A stretch of DNA of 64,000 nucleotides from Saprospiraceae bacterium (GCA_028285545.1 JANQPA010000094.1:24605-88604), one strand, 5' to 3'; positions 44,064 through 53,955 are shown, numbered from the stretch's first letter. Program-made: numbers and translations. The notes: a model not told the origin generated them from the sequence alone.

Positions 44064-45956
44064 ATGAGCGACTTCATAAAACACGAGTGTGGTATTGCTT
44101 TAGTTCGCCTACTCAAACCCCTGCAATATTATCAGGAAAAATACGGGACCGCCTTATATGGCCTGGAGAAAATTCAACTCCTCATGCAAAAACAACGCAA
44201 CAGAGGACAGGATGGTGCCGGGCTGGCCACCATTAAATTAAATAGTATGGCTGGCACCCGGTACATTAGTCGCAAACGAAGCAATGCTCCCAATTATCTG
44301 GATGATCTTTTTGCTCAAATCCAAAATCATTTCAAGGATGTCCCTCTGGACAGGATGGATGATGTAGAATGGCTTAAAGCAAATAAACCCTACACCGGTG
44401 AATTATTATTGGGGCATTTAAGATATGGCACTCATGGCGATAATACTATTGAAACTTGCCACCCTTTTTTAAGGCAAAATAATTGGATTAGCCGAAACCT
44501 TATCCTTGCGGGAAATTTTAACCTCACTAATGTAGATGAGTTGTTCGAAGAATTAATTGATCTTGGACAATATCCTAAGGAAAAATCTGATACCGTTACC
44601 GTATTAGAAAAACTTGGGCATTTTTTAGATGATGAGGTTCAACGATTGCATACCTGGTTTAAACCCGACGGTTATTCCAATAAGGAAATTAATCAATTGA
44701 TTTTCGATGGACTTGATGTGCACCGGATGCTAAAAAGAGCCAGTCGAAGATTTGATGGTGGTTATGTTATGGCTGGTTTAATAGGTCATGGTGATGCTTT
44801 TGTAATGAGGGATCCTTCAGGTATTCGTCCTGCTTTTTATTATTATGATGACGAGGTTGCCGTAGTGGCCTCCGAAAGGCCGGCCATCCAAACCGCCTTT
44901 GATGTGCACATCAATAAAGTTCAGGAACTGAAAAGGGGCCATGCTTTAGTCATAAAACATCATGGCATAGTGTCAGAGGAACCTTTCATCGAACAACTTG
45001 AAAGAAAAGCCTGCTCTTTTGAACGCATCTATTTTTCCAGAGGAACGGATCGAGACATTTATTTGGAGCGAAAACAACTTGGCAATCAATTGGTAGATGA
45101 CGTCCTTGAAGCTGTTAATTATGATTTTGAAAATACAGTCTTTTCTTTCGTTCCCAATACGGCTGAATCTGCCTTTTTTGGATTAGTGGAGGGTTTAAAT
45201 TTACGCTTAAACCAAATAAAGAAGGACAAAATCCTCGCCATGGGAGACAACATTGATCCCAAAAAGCTGGAAAAGATTCTAAAAATGAAGGCCCGGGTAG
45301 AAAAATTAGTAGTCAAAGATTTGAAACAGCGAACCTTCATTGCAGATACAACCTCCAGAGGGAAGTTGGTCTCCTACGTCTATGATGTGACTTATGGTAT
45401 TGTAAAAAATAATGTAGACACATTAGTTCTCCTGGATGACTCTATCGTAAGAGGAACAACTCTCAGGGATAGTATTTTACAGATTGTGTCCAGGCTGAAG
45501 CCACAAAAGATTATCATTGTTTCTTCAGCACCTCAAATTCGCTTCCCGGATTGTTATGGCATTGACATGTCAAAGATGAAGGAGTTTGTTGCTTTTAGAG
45601 CCCTGGTAGCTTTATTGGAAGAAAATAATAAGGAATATCTTCTTGAAGAGGCTTATGAGCGCTGTTTGGCTCAAAAGGATAAACCCAAAGAAGAAATCAC
45701 CAATGAAGTTTCAGCTCTTTATGAGCAGTTTTCATATGAGGAAGTATCAAACAAAATAGCAGAGATTATTACCAATAAGAATATTAGTACTGAAGTTGAA
45801 GTCATATATCAAACCATCGAAGGTTTAAATAAAGCTTGCCCTAATAATAATGGAGACTGGTATTTTTCGGGCAACTATCCTACTCCAGGTGGAAACAGAG
45901 TGGTTAATCGAGCTTTCATGAATTATATGGAGAAAAAAGATGTCAGAGCTTATTAA
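44064..45956 (+). CDS. purF: Amidophosphoribosyltransferase, long Bacteroidota form
   Basis: The 630-residue protein starts MSDFIKHECGIALVRL: the Ntn-hydrolase nucleophile is Cys9, so an eight-residue leader must be removed. The glutaminase domain continues with RNRGQDGAGLA and LLGHLRYGTHGDN; the phosphoribosyltransferase domain has the PRPP motif LVLLDDSIVRGTTLRDS at about 453-470. It catalyses the first step of purine synthesis (PRPP plus glutamine to phosphoribosylamine). It is longer than the roughly 500-residue enterobacterial enzyme, as usual in this phylum. It is monocistronic by spacing. Confidence 0.93.
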   Translation: MSDFIKHECGIALVRLLKPLQYYQEKYGTALYGLEKIQLLMQKQRNRGQDGAGLATIKLNSMAGTRYISRKRSNAPNYLDDLFAQIQNHFKDVPLDRMDDVEWLKANKPYTGELLLGHLRYGTHGDNTIETCHPFLRQNNWISRNLILAGNFNLTNVDELFEELIDLGQYPKEKSDTVTVLEKLGHFLDDEVQRLHTWFKPDGYSNKEINQLIFDGLDVHRMLKRASRRFDGGYVMAGLIGHGDAFVMRDPSGIRPAFYYYDDEVAVVASERPAIQTAFDVHINKVQELKRGHALVIKHHGIVSEEPFIEQLERKACSFERIYFSRGTDRDIYLERKQLGNQLVDDVLEAVNYDFENTVFSFVPNTAESAFFGLVEGLNLRLNQIKKDKILAMGDNIDPKKLEKILKMKARVEKLVVKDLKQRTFIADTTSRGKLVSYVYDVTYGIVKNNVDTLVLLDDSIVRGTTLRDSILQIVSRLKPQKIIIVSSAPQIRFPDCYGIDMSKMKEFVAFRALVALLEENNKEYLLEEAYERCLAQKDKPKEEITNEVSALYEQFSYEEVSNKIAEIITNKNISTEVEVIYQTIEGLNKACPNNNGDWYFSGNYPTPGGNRVVNRAFMNYMEKKDVRAY

Positions 45957-46048
45957 TTCAAATTACAATATAACTTGTTTTTGAGAAGCGGGTAGTGGGT
46001 AATAGGTAGAGGTAAATTGGGTCCGAGCAAATATTTTCTTGCTTATTC

Positions 46049-46939
46049 TTATGATAATTCAGCCTTGCTGCGCTTTTGGAAAACAATTTTATAAAGAAAA
46101 AATAATGGAATAGGCAGGCATACCAGGCCTCCAATCCAACTTAGGTTCCATCCGAAATATTTCTGAGCCGCATATAGATAAAAGCCTGTTATTAATAAAT
46201 AAGTTAGTGTGGGAATCCAGGCATTTTTTTCCATTTTTTTATTCGTAGACAAGTAAAAGTATTCAATGCTTCGAAATATTAAAGTAGAACCACCAACCAC
46301 AACAAACCAGCCCAAAAAATTACCATAGGGGGCTCCAAAAAACGCCCCGCCCTCTTTCCAAATCCAGTTTTTTTCAAACTGCTGAACTGGATCCAGCATC
46401 AAATCAATACCGGTGATCAGGAAAGCATCGGAAAAAGTAAGCAAAAAAAGCACTCCCCAATCCTTATTGCTAATGTTAGGTTTATTTTTCCCTAAAAGCC
46501 AAAGCCAATTATTGCTTAGGGCATATCCTATATAAATAAAAATGCTCCAAGCTAATAATACGTTTAAAGGCACCTTACCGATACGCCAAGCACCTGTGAG
46601 CCTAAACTCATATGCCCCAAATGGCTGATAAGTGATGGCCAGGTATTCTGCTAATGCTGCAATTAGGGCACTGATTAAAAAAAAGACAATACCATAGGTG
46701 AGACCTAAATTATTATAAGCATGAAGCAATAAGCTTATTCCTAATAAAGATGCTGGAAGCAAATATAAAATGGGATAGGATTGCCACATACTCCAAATGG
46801 CGTTGGCCATAAAAGAAAGAGTTCCTGTGGTAATAAAAGCCAGGAATAAGGTAGTTTGTAAGCTTTGGGCAGTTACAAACCGCCTTAAACGGGTAGCGGG
46901 CCATCTAAATCGAATGTTTGGCTTAGAAAATATTGGCAT
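46049..46939 (-). CDS. CruF-like carotenoid biosynthesis membrane protein (DUF422)
   Basis: From ATG 46939 the product has 296 residues and about eight membrane helices. Motifs of the DUF422/CruF family are present: YQPFGAYEFRLTGAWRIGKV with VPLNVLLAW, GIDLMLDPV, and FGAPYGNFLGWFVV. CruF hydrates the 1',2' double bond of acyclic carotenoid ends, giving 1'-hydroxy groups as in saproxanthin and myxol. An in-frame start at 46999 would read through the intergenic repeat at 46956-46974, so the downstream start is preferred. It is convergent with purF. Confidence 0.82.
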   Translation of the reverse strand: MPIFSKPNIRFRWPATRLRRFVTAQSLQTTLFLAFITTGTLSFMANAIWSMWQSYPILYLLPASLLGISLLLHAYNNLGLTYGIVFFLISALIAALAEYLAITYQPFGAYEFRLTGAWRIGKVPLNVLLAWSIFIYIGYALSNNWLWLLGKNKPNISNKDWGVLFLLTFSDAFLITGIDLMLDPVQQFEKNWIWKEGGAFFGAPYGNFLGWFVVVGGSTLIFRSIEYFYLSTNKKMEKNAWIPTLTYLLITGFYLYAAQKYFGWNLSWIGGLVCLPIPLFFLYKIVFQKRSKAELS

Positions 46940-46955
46940 AAAGAATAAAAGCAAT

Positions 46956-47053
46956 AAGCAATTTGCAAGACCAGACCGTGGGAATATTGATGTAGGCAAC
47001 TTTAGCTACAAGCAATTTGCAAGACCAGGCTGTGGGCGGTTTGCAACCGCCCA
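46956..47053. repeat. Direct repeat pair plus palindrome
   Basis: AAGCAATTTGCAAGACCAG occurs at 46956-46974 and again at 47010-47028. Directly after the second copy is a 9-bp palindrome, TGGGCGGTT-TGC-AACCGCCCA, at 47033-47053. The unit resembles elements at 22256-22290 and 53276-53333 and looks like a REP-type intergenic repeat. It separates the CruF-like gene from the dehydratase gene. Confidence 0.65.
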
Positions 47054-47061
47054 AAAGTTAT

Positions 47062-47310
47062 TTATGAAGCCACAAACTTTTTGTATACCCCGTCAATGAT
47101 TTCAGCTAAATCTCGATCCTTATCGGTAACAATATTTCCTGCATCGTGGGTGTTCAAACTAATTTGCACCCTATTATACACATTACTCCAATTGGGATGA
47201 TGGTTTGCTCTTTCGGCATGAAAAGCAACTTCGGTCATAAAAGCAAAAGCTGAAACAAAATCCTGAAACTCAAAATTAGCCTTTAACTGATTATTTTCTT
47301 CAATCCACAT
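47062..47310 (-). CDS. Pterin-4a-carbinolamine dehydratase
   Basis: The 82-residue protein has the conserved core AERANHHPNWSNVYNRVQIS followed by LNTHDAGNIVTDKDRDLA, with the paired His residues and the later His of PCD/PhhB enzymes. It dehydrates 4a-hydroxytetrahydrobiopterin during aromatic amino acid hydroxylation. Its usual partner, phenylalanine hydroxylase, is not in this window. It starts 11 bases after the M42 peptidase gene and is probably co-transcribed. Confidence 0.92.
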   Translation of the reverse strand: MWIEENNQLKANFEFQDFVSAFAFMTEVAFHAERANHHPNWSNVYNRVQISLNTHDAGNIVTDKDRDLAEIIDGVYKKFVAS

Positions 47311-47321
47311 AATTTATTTAT

Positions 47322-48419
47322 TTAATATAAATCATCGTCATCTGCTGCTGCTTTCTTCCCTGGTGGAACATAGTCGAAGTCCCAATTGTAATGATCCAGA
47401 TGCTGTAGCGCAAGACTTAACAATTCAATAGAATTGAAAATATCTTTTTTATGGGCCATTTCAATGGTTTGGTGCATGTGACGTAAAGGAATAGAAATCG
47501 CCCCGGTAATGGCACCTTTTTTCCCAAATCTTTGCACGCCTGCAGTATCGGTTCCTCCAGCAGGTAAAATTTCTTTTTGGGCACTTACATTATACTTATC
47601 TGCCAATTCCTGGAGATAATTAACCATTCGATAATCAGAAATGACGGAGCCATCCATAATTTTAATAGCGGTTCCTTTTCCAAGTCCGGTGACCATTTCA
47701 TGAGGCTGTGCACCCGGTACATCAAAGGCAATCGTTACATCCAGGCCAAAACCAAAATCAGGATCTATCAGATGTGCAGAAGAAATTGCACCTCTTAATC
47801 CTACCTCTTCCTGAACAGTAAAGACAGCATAAATATCAAAGGGTACCTCTTCCTCTTTTAATTTTCTTAGTGTTTCAATAAGGATAAAAACAGAAACTCT
47901 ATTGTCCAGAGATTTTCCGTTTACACAGTCTCCCATTTCAATCAGATCTCCTTTTCTGGTAATGGTATCCCCCACGGATACTAGCTTTTTAGCTTCTTCT
48001 TTAGACAGTCCCAAGTCAATAAAATATTCACTTATGGGGACAGCCTTACCCCGCTCTTCAGGTTTCATTAAATGAATCGGTTTTGACCCCATCACTCCGT
48101 AAATATCTTTTCTTCCATGGACAATTACTCTTTGAGAAGTCAAAGTTTTAGGGTCAAATCCCCCTAAGGTATGGAAACGAACAAAGCCTTCATCATCAAC
48201 ATGGGTGACGATAAAACTAATTTCATCCATGTGCGCTGCAATCATCACTTTTTTGGGAGAACGTCCTTTTTTTATGGCAATGACATTACCCATGTTGTCA
48301 ATACTTAAGTCATCTACCAGTGGCTTAACTTCCTGAATGACAAGCTGACGAATCCTTTGCTCATATCCCGGGGCGCCAGGAGTTTCACATATATTTTTAA
48401 GAAGCTCAAAATTGATCAT
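47322..48419 (-). CDS. M42 family metallo-aminopeptidase
   Basis: The 365-residue protein contains the binuclear metal site of family M42: His and Asp in AAHMDEISFIV, Asp in LDNRVSVFIL, Glu pair in TVQEEVGLRGA, Asp in IAFDVPGAQ and the last His in IPLRHMHQTIE. TET-type aminopeptidases of this family degrade short peptides in the cytoplasm. The C-terminus ends in an acidic DDDDLY tail. It is transcribed divergently from the flippase gene and precedes the pterin dehydratase gene. Confidence 0.93.
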   Translation of the reverse strand: MINFELLKNICETPGAPGYEQRIRQLVIQEVKPLVDDLSIDNMGNVIAIKKGRSPKKVMIAAHMDEISFIVTHVDDEGFVRFHTLGGFDPKTLTSQRVIVHGRKDIYGVMGSKPIHLMKPEERGKAVPISEYFIDLGLSKEEAKKLVSVGDTITRKGDLIEMGDCVNGKSLDNRVSVFILIETLRKLKEEEVPFDIYAVFTVQEEVGLRGAISSAHLIDPDFGFGLDVTIAFDVPGAQPHEMVTGLGKGTAIKIMDGSVISDYRMVNYLQELADKYNVSAQKEILPAGGTDTAGVQRFGKKGAITGAISIPLRHMHQTIEMAHKKDIFNSIELLSLALQHLDHYNWDFDYVPPGKKAAADDDDLY

Positions 48420-48821
48420 AATTAGTGTTAGTTGTACAGTCTGGCGATCTTGCTATTTAATGTGTTTAGCTAATTAATGTTGTCGCCCAATATATTTTTA
48501 CAAGAAATGTGTTGCTATTTTTTTAGAATAAACGCGAAAATAACAACTAATCTCTTGATTTTGTTAAAAAACAAAACGTATAAATTTCACATATAGATAT
48601 AATTCATTGTATTATAGTTTAGAGTAAAAAAATTATTTAAGTAACATGTTTGAAATTAGGGTTGATCAATTAGGTTTAGGATACCCTAATCGAGAGGGTC
48701 TTAAAATGATTAAAACTGATTTGTTTTCAGTTTTCTGCTAATTATTTTTCCAAAAAAGACTTCTTCTTGGAAAGGCTTTTTAAAAGTCTTTACTTTGCAG
48801 GGCCGAATTTAACATCAAGGT
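48420..48821. other. Divergent AT-rich intergenic region
   Basis: No gene is visible in these 402 bases between the M42 gene (-) and the flippase gene (+). ATTAGGGT at 48655-48662 is inverted at 48683-48690. TACTTTGC about 20 bases before the flippase start resembles, imperfectly, the -7 element. I see no RNA gene. Confidence 0.4.
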
Positions 48822-50372
48822 ATGTCAGTATTGAGAAAATTGGCTGGAGAAACGGCCATTTATGGAGTAAGTAGCATTTTGAGTCGATTACTTAATTGGG
48901 TAATCCTTACTCCTTATCTGACCAGAGAATTCAGTGAGCAAGCAGATTATGGGATTATTTCTGAGATGTATACTCATACCGCATGGTTGCTGGTCTTTTT
49001 TACATTCCGGATGGAAACGACCTTTTTTCGATTTGGTAGTAAAAAAGGACAGCTGAATGCTAGTTTTTCTACTGCCTCCCTGGCTGTTTTGGGCTTAACA
49101 CTCTTTTTAAGCACTTTGTTATTGCTGAATGCCTCTAATATTGCTGCTTTTATAGAATATCCTGAGCATCCTGATTTTATTCAATGGATCGTTTTTATCA
49201 TTGCCTTCGATGCGCTGGCAGCCATTCCTTTTGCACGTTTACGGCTGCAAAGTCGTCCCATTCGTTTTGCTACCTTAAAAGTGCTGGGAATTGTCATCAA
49301 CATTATTTTTATCTTCTTTTTCCTGGAAGCCTGTCCATGGCTTATCGATATAGGGTGGGAAGAATGGCTCTCCTTTTACAATCCCGACAGTAGAGTAGGG
49401 TACATCTTTTTGTCCAATTTAATTGCAAGTGGGATTGTATTATTGTTTTTGCTGCCAATGTACAGTAACATCCGATTCACTTCTAAATCAACAGCAAATG
49501 TGCTGGATGCCGAATCTGATACCAGTCATGCTTTTATAAAACTCCCTCAAAAAGCACTACTTAAGAAAATGCTGCTTTACGCCTCCCCACTTGTTATTGC
49601 AGGACTTGCAGGAGTAATTAATCAATTGATAGGCATCCCTATGCTTCGGGCTTATGGTGATGAAGAACTGGAGGTCGGTCGGGCCATGGCGGGTGTATAC
49701 GGCGCTGTTGCCAAACTCGCTGTTATTATGAACCTGTTTACTCAAGCATTCAACTATGCGGCAGAACCCTTTTTCTTCAGAAATGCAGAGGCTAAAAATG
49801 CCAATCAGACTTATGCAGATGTGGCTCAGGCTTTTGCCATTGTAGGGAGTTTAGCCTTCCTGGGAGTAATCTGCTATCTGGATATCATACAGTATTTTCT
49901 TGGAAAAAATTACAGGGAGGGCTTAGAAATTGTTCCAATATTATTAGCCGCCTACTTTTTTCTGGGGCTATTTTATAATTTTTCCATCTGGTATAAATTA
50001 GAGGATATGACCCGCTTTGGTGGTTATATTGCCCTAGGTGGATCTGCAATTACCATAGGATTGAACTTTCTATTAATTCCTATTTACGGAATTTATGGCC
50101 CAGCATGTTCTGCACTGGCTTGTTATAGTTTTATGGCTGTTGCCAGTTATTTGACGGGAAGAAGGTATAAACCCATTCCTTATCCGATAAGCAGAATTAG
50201 TCTTTACTTTGTACTGGCATCTGCTGGAGTTTTCATTTCAATGTGGTTGCGACCCCAGTTACAAGGGCAAATTGGAATGTCTTTATTGGTAAACACCTTT
50301 ATTTTTATCATAGTATTGGGCGTTTTTGCGTTTTTAGAAAAAGCATTTATTAAAAAACTCATAGCCAGGTAA
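48822..50372 (+). CDS. Oligosaccharide flippase / polysaccharide biosynthesis membrane protein
   Basis: The 516-residue protein has about 14 hydrophobic helices and the Wzx/MATE-like N-terminus (ETAIYGVSSILSRLLNWVIL). The middle contains the RAMAGVYGAVAKLAVIMNL segment seen in this exporter family. It would flip lipid-linked sugars across the inner membrane. No glycosyltransferase genes accompany it, so the glycan is unknown. The M16 peptidase gene starts 51 bases after its stop. Confidence 0.85.
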   Translation: MSVLRKLAGETAIYGVSSILSRLLNWVILTPYLTREFSEQADYGIISEMYTHTAWLLVFFTFRMETTFFRFGSKKGQLNASFSTASLAVLGLTLFLSTLLLLNASNIAAFIEYPEHPDFIQWIVFIIAFDALAAIPFARLRLQSRPIRFATLKVLGIVINIIFIFFFLEACPWLIDIGWEEWLSFYNPDSRVGYIFLSNLIASGIVLLFLLPMYSNIRFTSKSTANVLDAESDTSHAFIKLPQKALLKKMLLYASPLVIAGLAGVINQLIGIPMLRAYGDEELEVGRAMAGVYGAVAKLAVIMNLFTQAFNYAAEPFFFRNAEAKNANQTYADVAQAFAIVGSLAFLGVICYLDIIQYFLGKNYREGLEIVPILLAAYFFLGLFYNFSIWYKLEDMTRFGGYIALGGSAITIGLNFLLIPIYGIYGPACSALACYSFMAVASYLTGRRYKPIPYPISRISLYFVLASAGVFISMWLRPQLQGQIGMSLLVNTFIFIIVLGVFAFLEKAFIKKLIAR

Positions 50373-50423
50373 GGCCTTAATTTTTTTTGAATTCATTCAC
50401 TAGTAATCTTATAATCAATATTT

Positions 50424-53270
50424 ATGAAATCCCTTCGACTTAAATTTTCACTCACACTTTTTCTCCCTTTGTTATTTTTAGTGGCTTGTAAACAAAGTTC
50501 AGAACCCATTAAATCTGATAAGGAGTTCCGTGTTAATTTCGAAAAATTCACACTTGAGAATGGATTAGACGTGATTTTTCACTTAGATCATTCTGATCCG
50601 GTAACTGCTGTAGCGCTTACTTTCCATGTAGGATCAGCCAGAGAGAAAGAAGGCAAAACAGGCTTCGCCCACCTTTTTGAACACCTGCTGTTTTTAGAAT
50701 CAGAAAACCTGGGAAAAGGAGGATTAGATAAACTAAACGCTCGGGTAGGAGGCTCCGGAGCAAACGGCTCCACCAGTAGAGATCGCACCAACTACTTCCA
50801 AACAGTTCCTAATGATGCGCTGGAAAAAATGATTTGGGCAGAAGCGGATAAATTAGGCTTTTTTATCAACACCGTGACAGAGGCAGTGGTAGCCAAAGAA
50901 AAGCAGGTGGTAAAGAATGAAAAACGCCAAAACTATGATAATCGTCCCTACGGACACGCCAGCTATGTTATTGGCAAAAATATGTATCCTGCAGATCACC
51001 CGTATAACTGGCAAGTGATTGGATCGCTAGAGGATTTACAAAATGCCACATTAGAAGATGTGAAGGAGTTTTATAATCGATGGTATGTCCCCAACAACTG
51101 CACCTTAGTCATTGCCGGAGATTTTGACCCCAAACAAGCTCGGGAATGGGTGGAGAAATATTTTTCCGAAATAAAAAGAGGAGAAGACATCACCCCATTA
51201 GCGGTCAGATCTTCTAATCTTCAAACAACCAAGAAACTTTATCATGAGGATAATTTTGCCCGATTACCAGAATTAAGAATGGCCTGGCCTACTGTAGAAA
51301 TTTATCATCCGGATGCCTACCCATTACAAATTTTATCCAGTTTATTAACAGATGGAAAAAAGGCTCCTTTTCAGCAAGTAATCGTGGAAGAAAAACAATT
51401 ATCCTCTAATGTCAATACTTTCAACAGTGAATCGGAGTTGGCGGGAGAATTTTACCTCACCATTCGGGCTTTTCCTAATACTAATTTAAATGAAGTATAT
51501 AGAGGAGTGGAAGAATCATTTGCAAAATTTGAGGAAGAAGGTTTTACTGACGAGGATTTGAATCGCATCAAGGCTAGAATAGAGACTGGTTTTTACAACA
51601 GCTTATCCAGTGTTATAGGCAAAGGATTCCAACTTGCTCAGTATAACATCTTTGCAGGGGACCCCAGCTACATTAATAAAGATATTAAAAAGACCCTGGC
51701 AGTTACCCAGTCTGATGTTATGCGTGTGTATGAGAAATACCTCAAGGATAAGCCATATGTAGCAACTAGTTTTGTACCAAAAGGTCAGGTAGAGTTAATA
51801 TTGGAAGGATCTGAAAAAGCAGAAGTGGTTGAAGAAAAAATTGTGCAGGGAAGGGCAGACGAAGCATTTGTTCTACCTGAAACAACTGCCTATGAGCCTA
51901 CACCTTCTAGTTTTGACAGAACCGTAGAACCACCTTATGGAGAGGCTCCAGAGGTGAAAATTCCAGAACTTTGGAATGGAGAATTAAACAATGGTATGGA
52001 AGTTTTCGGAATTCAAAATAATGAATTACCTCTGGTACAATTTAACATCAGGTTAAAAGGGGGAATGCTTCTGGATAATAAAGAGAAGGTAGGAGTTGCC
52101 AATCTGCTTGCCCGAATGATGACCAAAGGAACGCAGAATAAGACACCGGAAGAATTGGAAGCGGCCATTGATGAGTTGGGTGCAAATATTAGTGTAAGGG
52201 CTAACCAGCAGGAAATTGTCATTTCAGGCAACTCTTTGGCACGCAACTATAATGCAACCTTAGCTTTAGTAGAGGAAATCATTCTTGAACCACGTTGGGA
52301 TGAAACAGAATTTAATCTGGCCAAGCAAAGTGTGATGAGCCAGATTGCTGCCTCCAGAGCCCAACCCAACTCTATCGCCAGTAATGCATTCAATGAGCTA
52401 CTCTATGGTAAGGACCACATTCTATCCAACAATTTGTTAGGTACTCAGGTATCTGTTGAAGGTATTACCATTGAGGATTTGAAAAATTATTATGAGGCTA
52501 ACATTTCACCTTCAGTAGCTAAAATGTTGGTAGTTGGATCAATCCAAAAAAATGATGTGATCGGGTCTTTATCTGGGCTTGAACAAAACTGGGCAGCTAA
52601 AACGGTTAATATTCCTACAATGGCAGAACTCCCCATTGTTGAACAATCAAAGGTTTATTTTTATGATGTTCCCAATGCCAAGCAGTCGGTGTTGCGTTTT
52701 GGCTATATGGCTTTAGCAGAAAACGATCCTGATTTTTATCCTTCTACTGTGATGAATTACATTTTGGGAGGAGGAGGATTTGCCTCCAGACTTACTCAGG
52801 AATTAAGAGAAGGAAAAGGGTACACTTATGGAATCCGATCTTCATTTACAGGTACGGATATTCCTGGCCCCTTTTCCATAGGTAGCGGTGTTCGAACAAA
52901 TGTGACCTATGAGTCGGCTCAATTGGTCAAAGATATTTTAGCAGCTTATCCAAGTACCTTTACAGAACAAGACCTTGAGACTACTAAGAGTGCTCTTACT
53001 AAAGGACAGGCTAGAGCATTCGAAACGCTTGGTGCCAAACTGAACATGTTGAGTAAAATTAGTGCCTATGGCTGGTCACCTGACTACGTCAAAGAAAGAA
53101 CAGCCATTATCAATGATATGACCGTAGAAAAAATCCAGGAATTGGCCAGCAAATATGCAAACCCTGATAAGATGATTTATTTGGTTGTAGGAGATGCTGC
53201 TACTCAAATGGACAGGCTAGAGCAGCTGGGTTATGGCAAACCTGTATTGTTGAATAGCCCGGTTGAATAA
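50424..53270 (+). CDS. Two-domain M16 metallopeptidase lipoprotein
   Basis: The 948-residue protein has a lipoprotein signal (FLPLLFLVACK). The first M16 domain carries the inverted Zn motif HLFEH with His83, Glu86 and His87, and the downstream Glu in the TEAVVAKEKQVVKNEKR helix. The second M16 domain starts near residue 510 (NGMEVFGIQNNELPLVQF) and lacks a Zn motif, as expected for the regulatory half. YILGGGGFASRLTQELREGK is the usual substrate-binding segment. It degrades peptides in the periplasm. Confidence 0.93.
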   Translation: MKSLRLKFSLTLFLPLLFLVACKQSSEPIKSDKEFRVNFEKFTLENGLDVIFHLDHSDPVTAVALTFHVGSAREKEGKTGFAHLFEHLLFLESENLGKGGLDKLNARVGGSGANGSTSRDRTNYFQTVPNDALEKMIWAEADKLGFFINTVTEAVVAKEKQVVKNEKRQNYDNRPYGHASYVIGKNMYPADHPYNWQVIGSLEDLQNATLEDVKEFYNRWYVPNNCTLVIAGDFDPKQAREWVEKYFSEIKRGEDITPLAVRSSNLQTTKKLYHEDNFARLPELRMAWPTVEIYHPDAYPLQILSSLLTDGKKAPFQQVIVEEKQLSSNVNTFNSESELAGEFYLTIRAFPNTNLNEVYRGVEESFAKFEEEGFTDEDLNRIKARIETGFYNSLSSVIGKGFQLAQYNIFAGDPSYINKDIKKTLAVTQSDVMRVYEKYLKDKPYVATSFVPKGQVELILEGSEKAEVVEEKIVQGRADEAFVLPETTAYEPTPSSFDRTVEPPYGEAPEVKIPELWNGELNNGMEVFGIQNNELPLVQFNIRLKGGMLLDNKEKVGVANLLARMMTKGTQNKTPEELEAAIDELGANISVRANQQEIVISGNSLARNYNATLALVEEIILEPRWDETEFNLAKQSVMSQIAASRAQPNSIASNAFNELLYGKDHILSNNLLGTQVSVEGITIEDLKNYYEANISPSVAKMLVVGSIQKNDVIGSLSGLEQNWAAKTVNIPTMAELPIVEQSKVYFYDVPNAKQSVLRFGYMALAENDPDFYPSTVMNYILGGGGFASRLTQELREGKGYTYGIRSSFTGTDIPGPFSIGSGVRTNVTYESAQLVKDILAAYPSTFTEQDLETTKSALTKGQARAFETLGAKLNMLSKISAYGWSPDYVKERTAIINDMTVEKIQELASKYANPDKMIYLVVGDAATQMDRLEQLGYGKPVLLNSPVE

Positions 53271-53275
53271 GTTTG

Positions 53276-53333
53276 AGCGGTTTGAAACCGCTTTGGGCAG
53301 TTTCAAACTGCCCAGAACATTTGAAACTGCCCA
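53276..53333. repeat. Palindromic repeats after the M16 gene
   Basis: AGCGGTTT-G-AAACCGCT spans 53276-53292. TGGGCAGTTT-C-AAACTGCCCA spans 53294-53314. A partial third copy (TTGAAACTGCCCA) lies at 53321-53333. They belong to the same family as the palindrome at 47033-47053 and may also end transcription of the M16 gene. Confidence 0.65.
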
Positions 53334-53398
53334 GAACGTTTCTACAATTAAGGATAGAAAACTGATTTTAGGGAAAATTTAAATTTAAACTTCAAACT

Positions 53399-53950
53399 AT
53401 GAAAAAAGCACTAAAATGGATCGGTATTGTGGTGGCATCTCTTGCCATATTATTGTTTATCGCTTCCAGAGTTTTACAGTCACAAACCAAAAAACACAGT
53501 CCAGAAGATACCGTTGAGCTAGTTAGTGGAGACACCGAAATTTCTGTTTTTTATAATCGCCCCAGCAAGAAAGGCCGTGAGATATTTGGTGGATTAGTTC
53601 CTTATAATGAGGTTTGGAGAACAGGTGCCAATGAGGCAACAACTTTTACCACCAATAAAGATTTGGTCATCGATGGGCAAACTTTAGCTGCCGGTAAATA
53701 CACTCTCTGGACCATCCCGGATGAAGACAATTGGGCCGTTATTTTTAATAAAAAAATGTATGGTTGGGGGGTTGGATTTAATGGAGAAGCTAGCCGAAAT
53801 CCGGATGCAGATGCATTAAAAACGATGGTTCCTGTAGAAAAGCTGAATCAGGCGGTTGAGATGTTCACAATTGCTATTGAAAATAATCCTTTGGTTCTAA
53901 CGCTATCCTGGGATCAGACAAAGGTAAGTGTACCAATGGAAGCAAAGTAA
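53399..53950 (+). CDS. DUF2911 protein, membrane-anchored
   Basis: The 183-residue protein has an N-terminal signal anchor (WIGIVVASLAILLFIASRV) and a DUF2911 domain (ISVFYNRPSKKGREIFGGL, YNEVWRTGANEATTFTTNK, LAAGKYTLWTIPDEDNW, WGVGFN). The family is common in Bacteroidota and has no established function. The intrinsic terminator at 53956-53990 follows its stop. Confidence 0.88.
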   Translation: MKKALKWIGIVVASLAILLFIASRVLQSQTKKHSPEDTVELVSGDTEISVFYNRPSKKGREIFGGLVPYNEVWRTGANEATTFTTNKDLVIDGQTLAAGKYTLWTIPDEDNWAVIFNKKMYGWGVGFNGEASRNPDADALKTMVPVEKLNQAVEMFTIAIENNPLVLTLSWDQTKVSVPMEAK

Positions 53951-53955
53951 GTTAT

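Noticed and set aside
46940..46999. 20-codon N-terminal extension of the CruF-like gene
   Set aside because: The extension is encoded by the intergenic repeat and has no counterpart in the family.
46956..47053. Possible CRISPR array from the repeated 19-mer
   Set aside because: Only two copies exist, with unequal flanks and a palindrome on one side; no cas genes are near.
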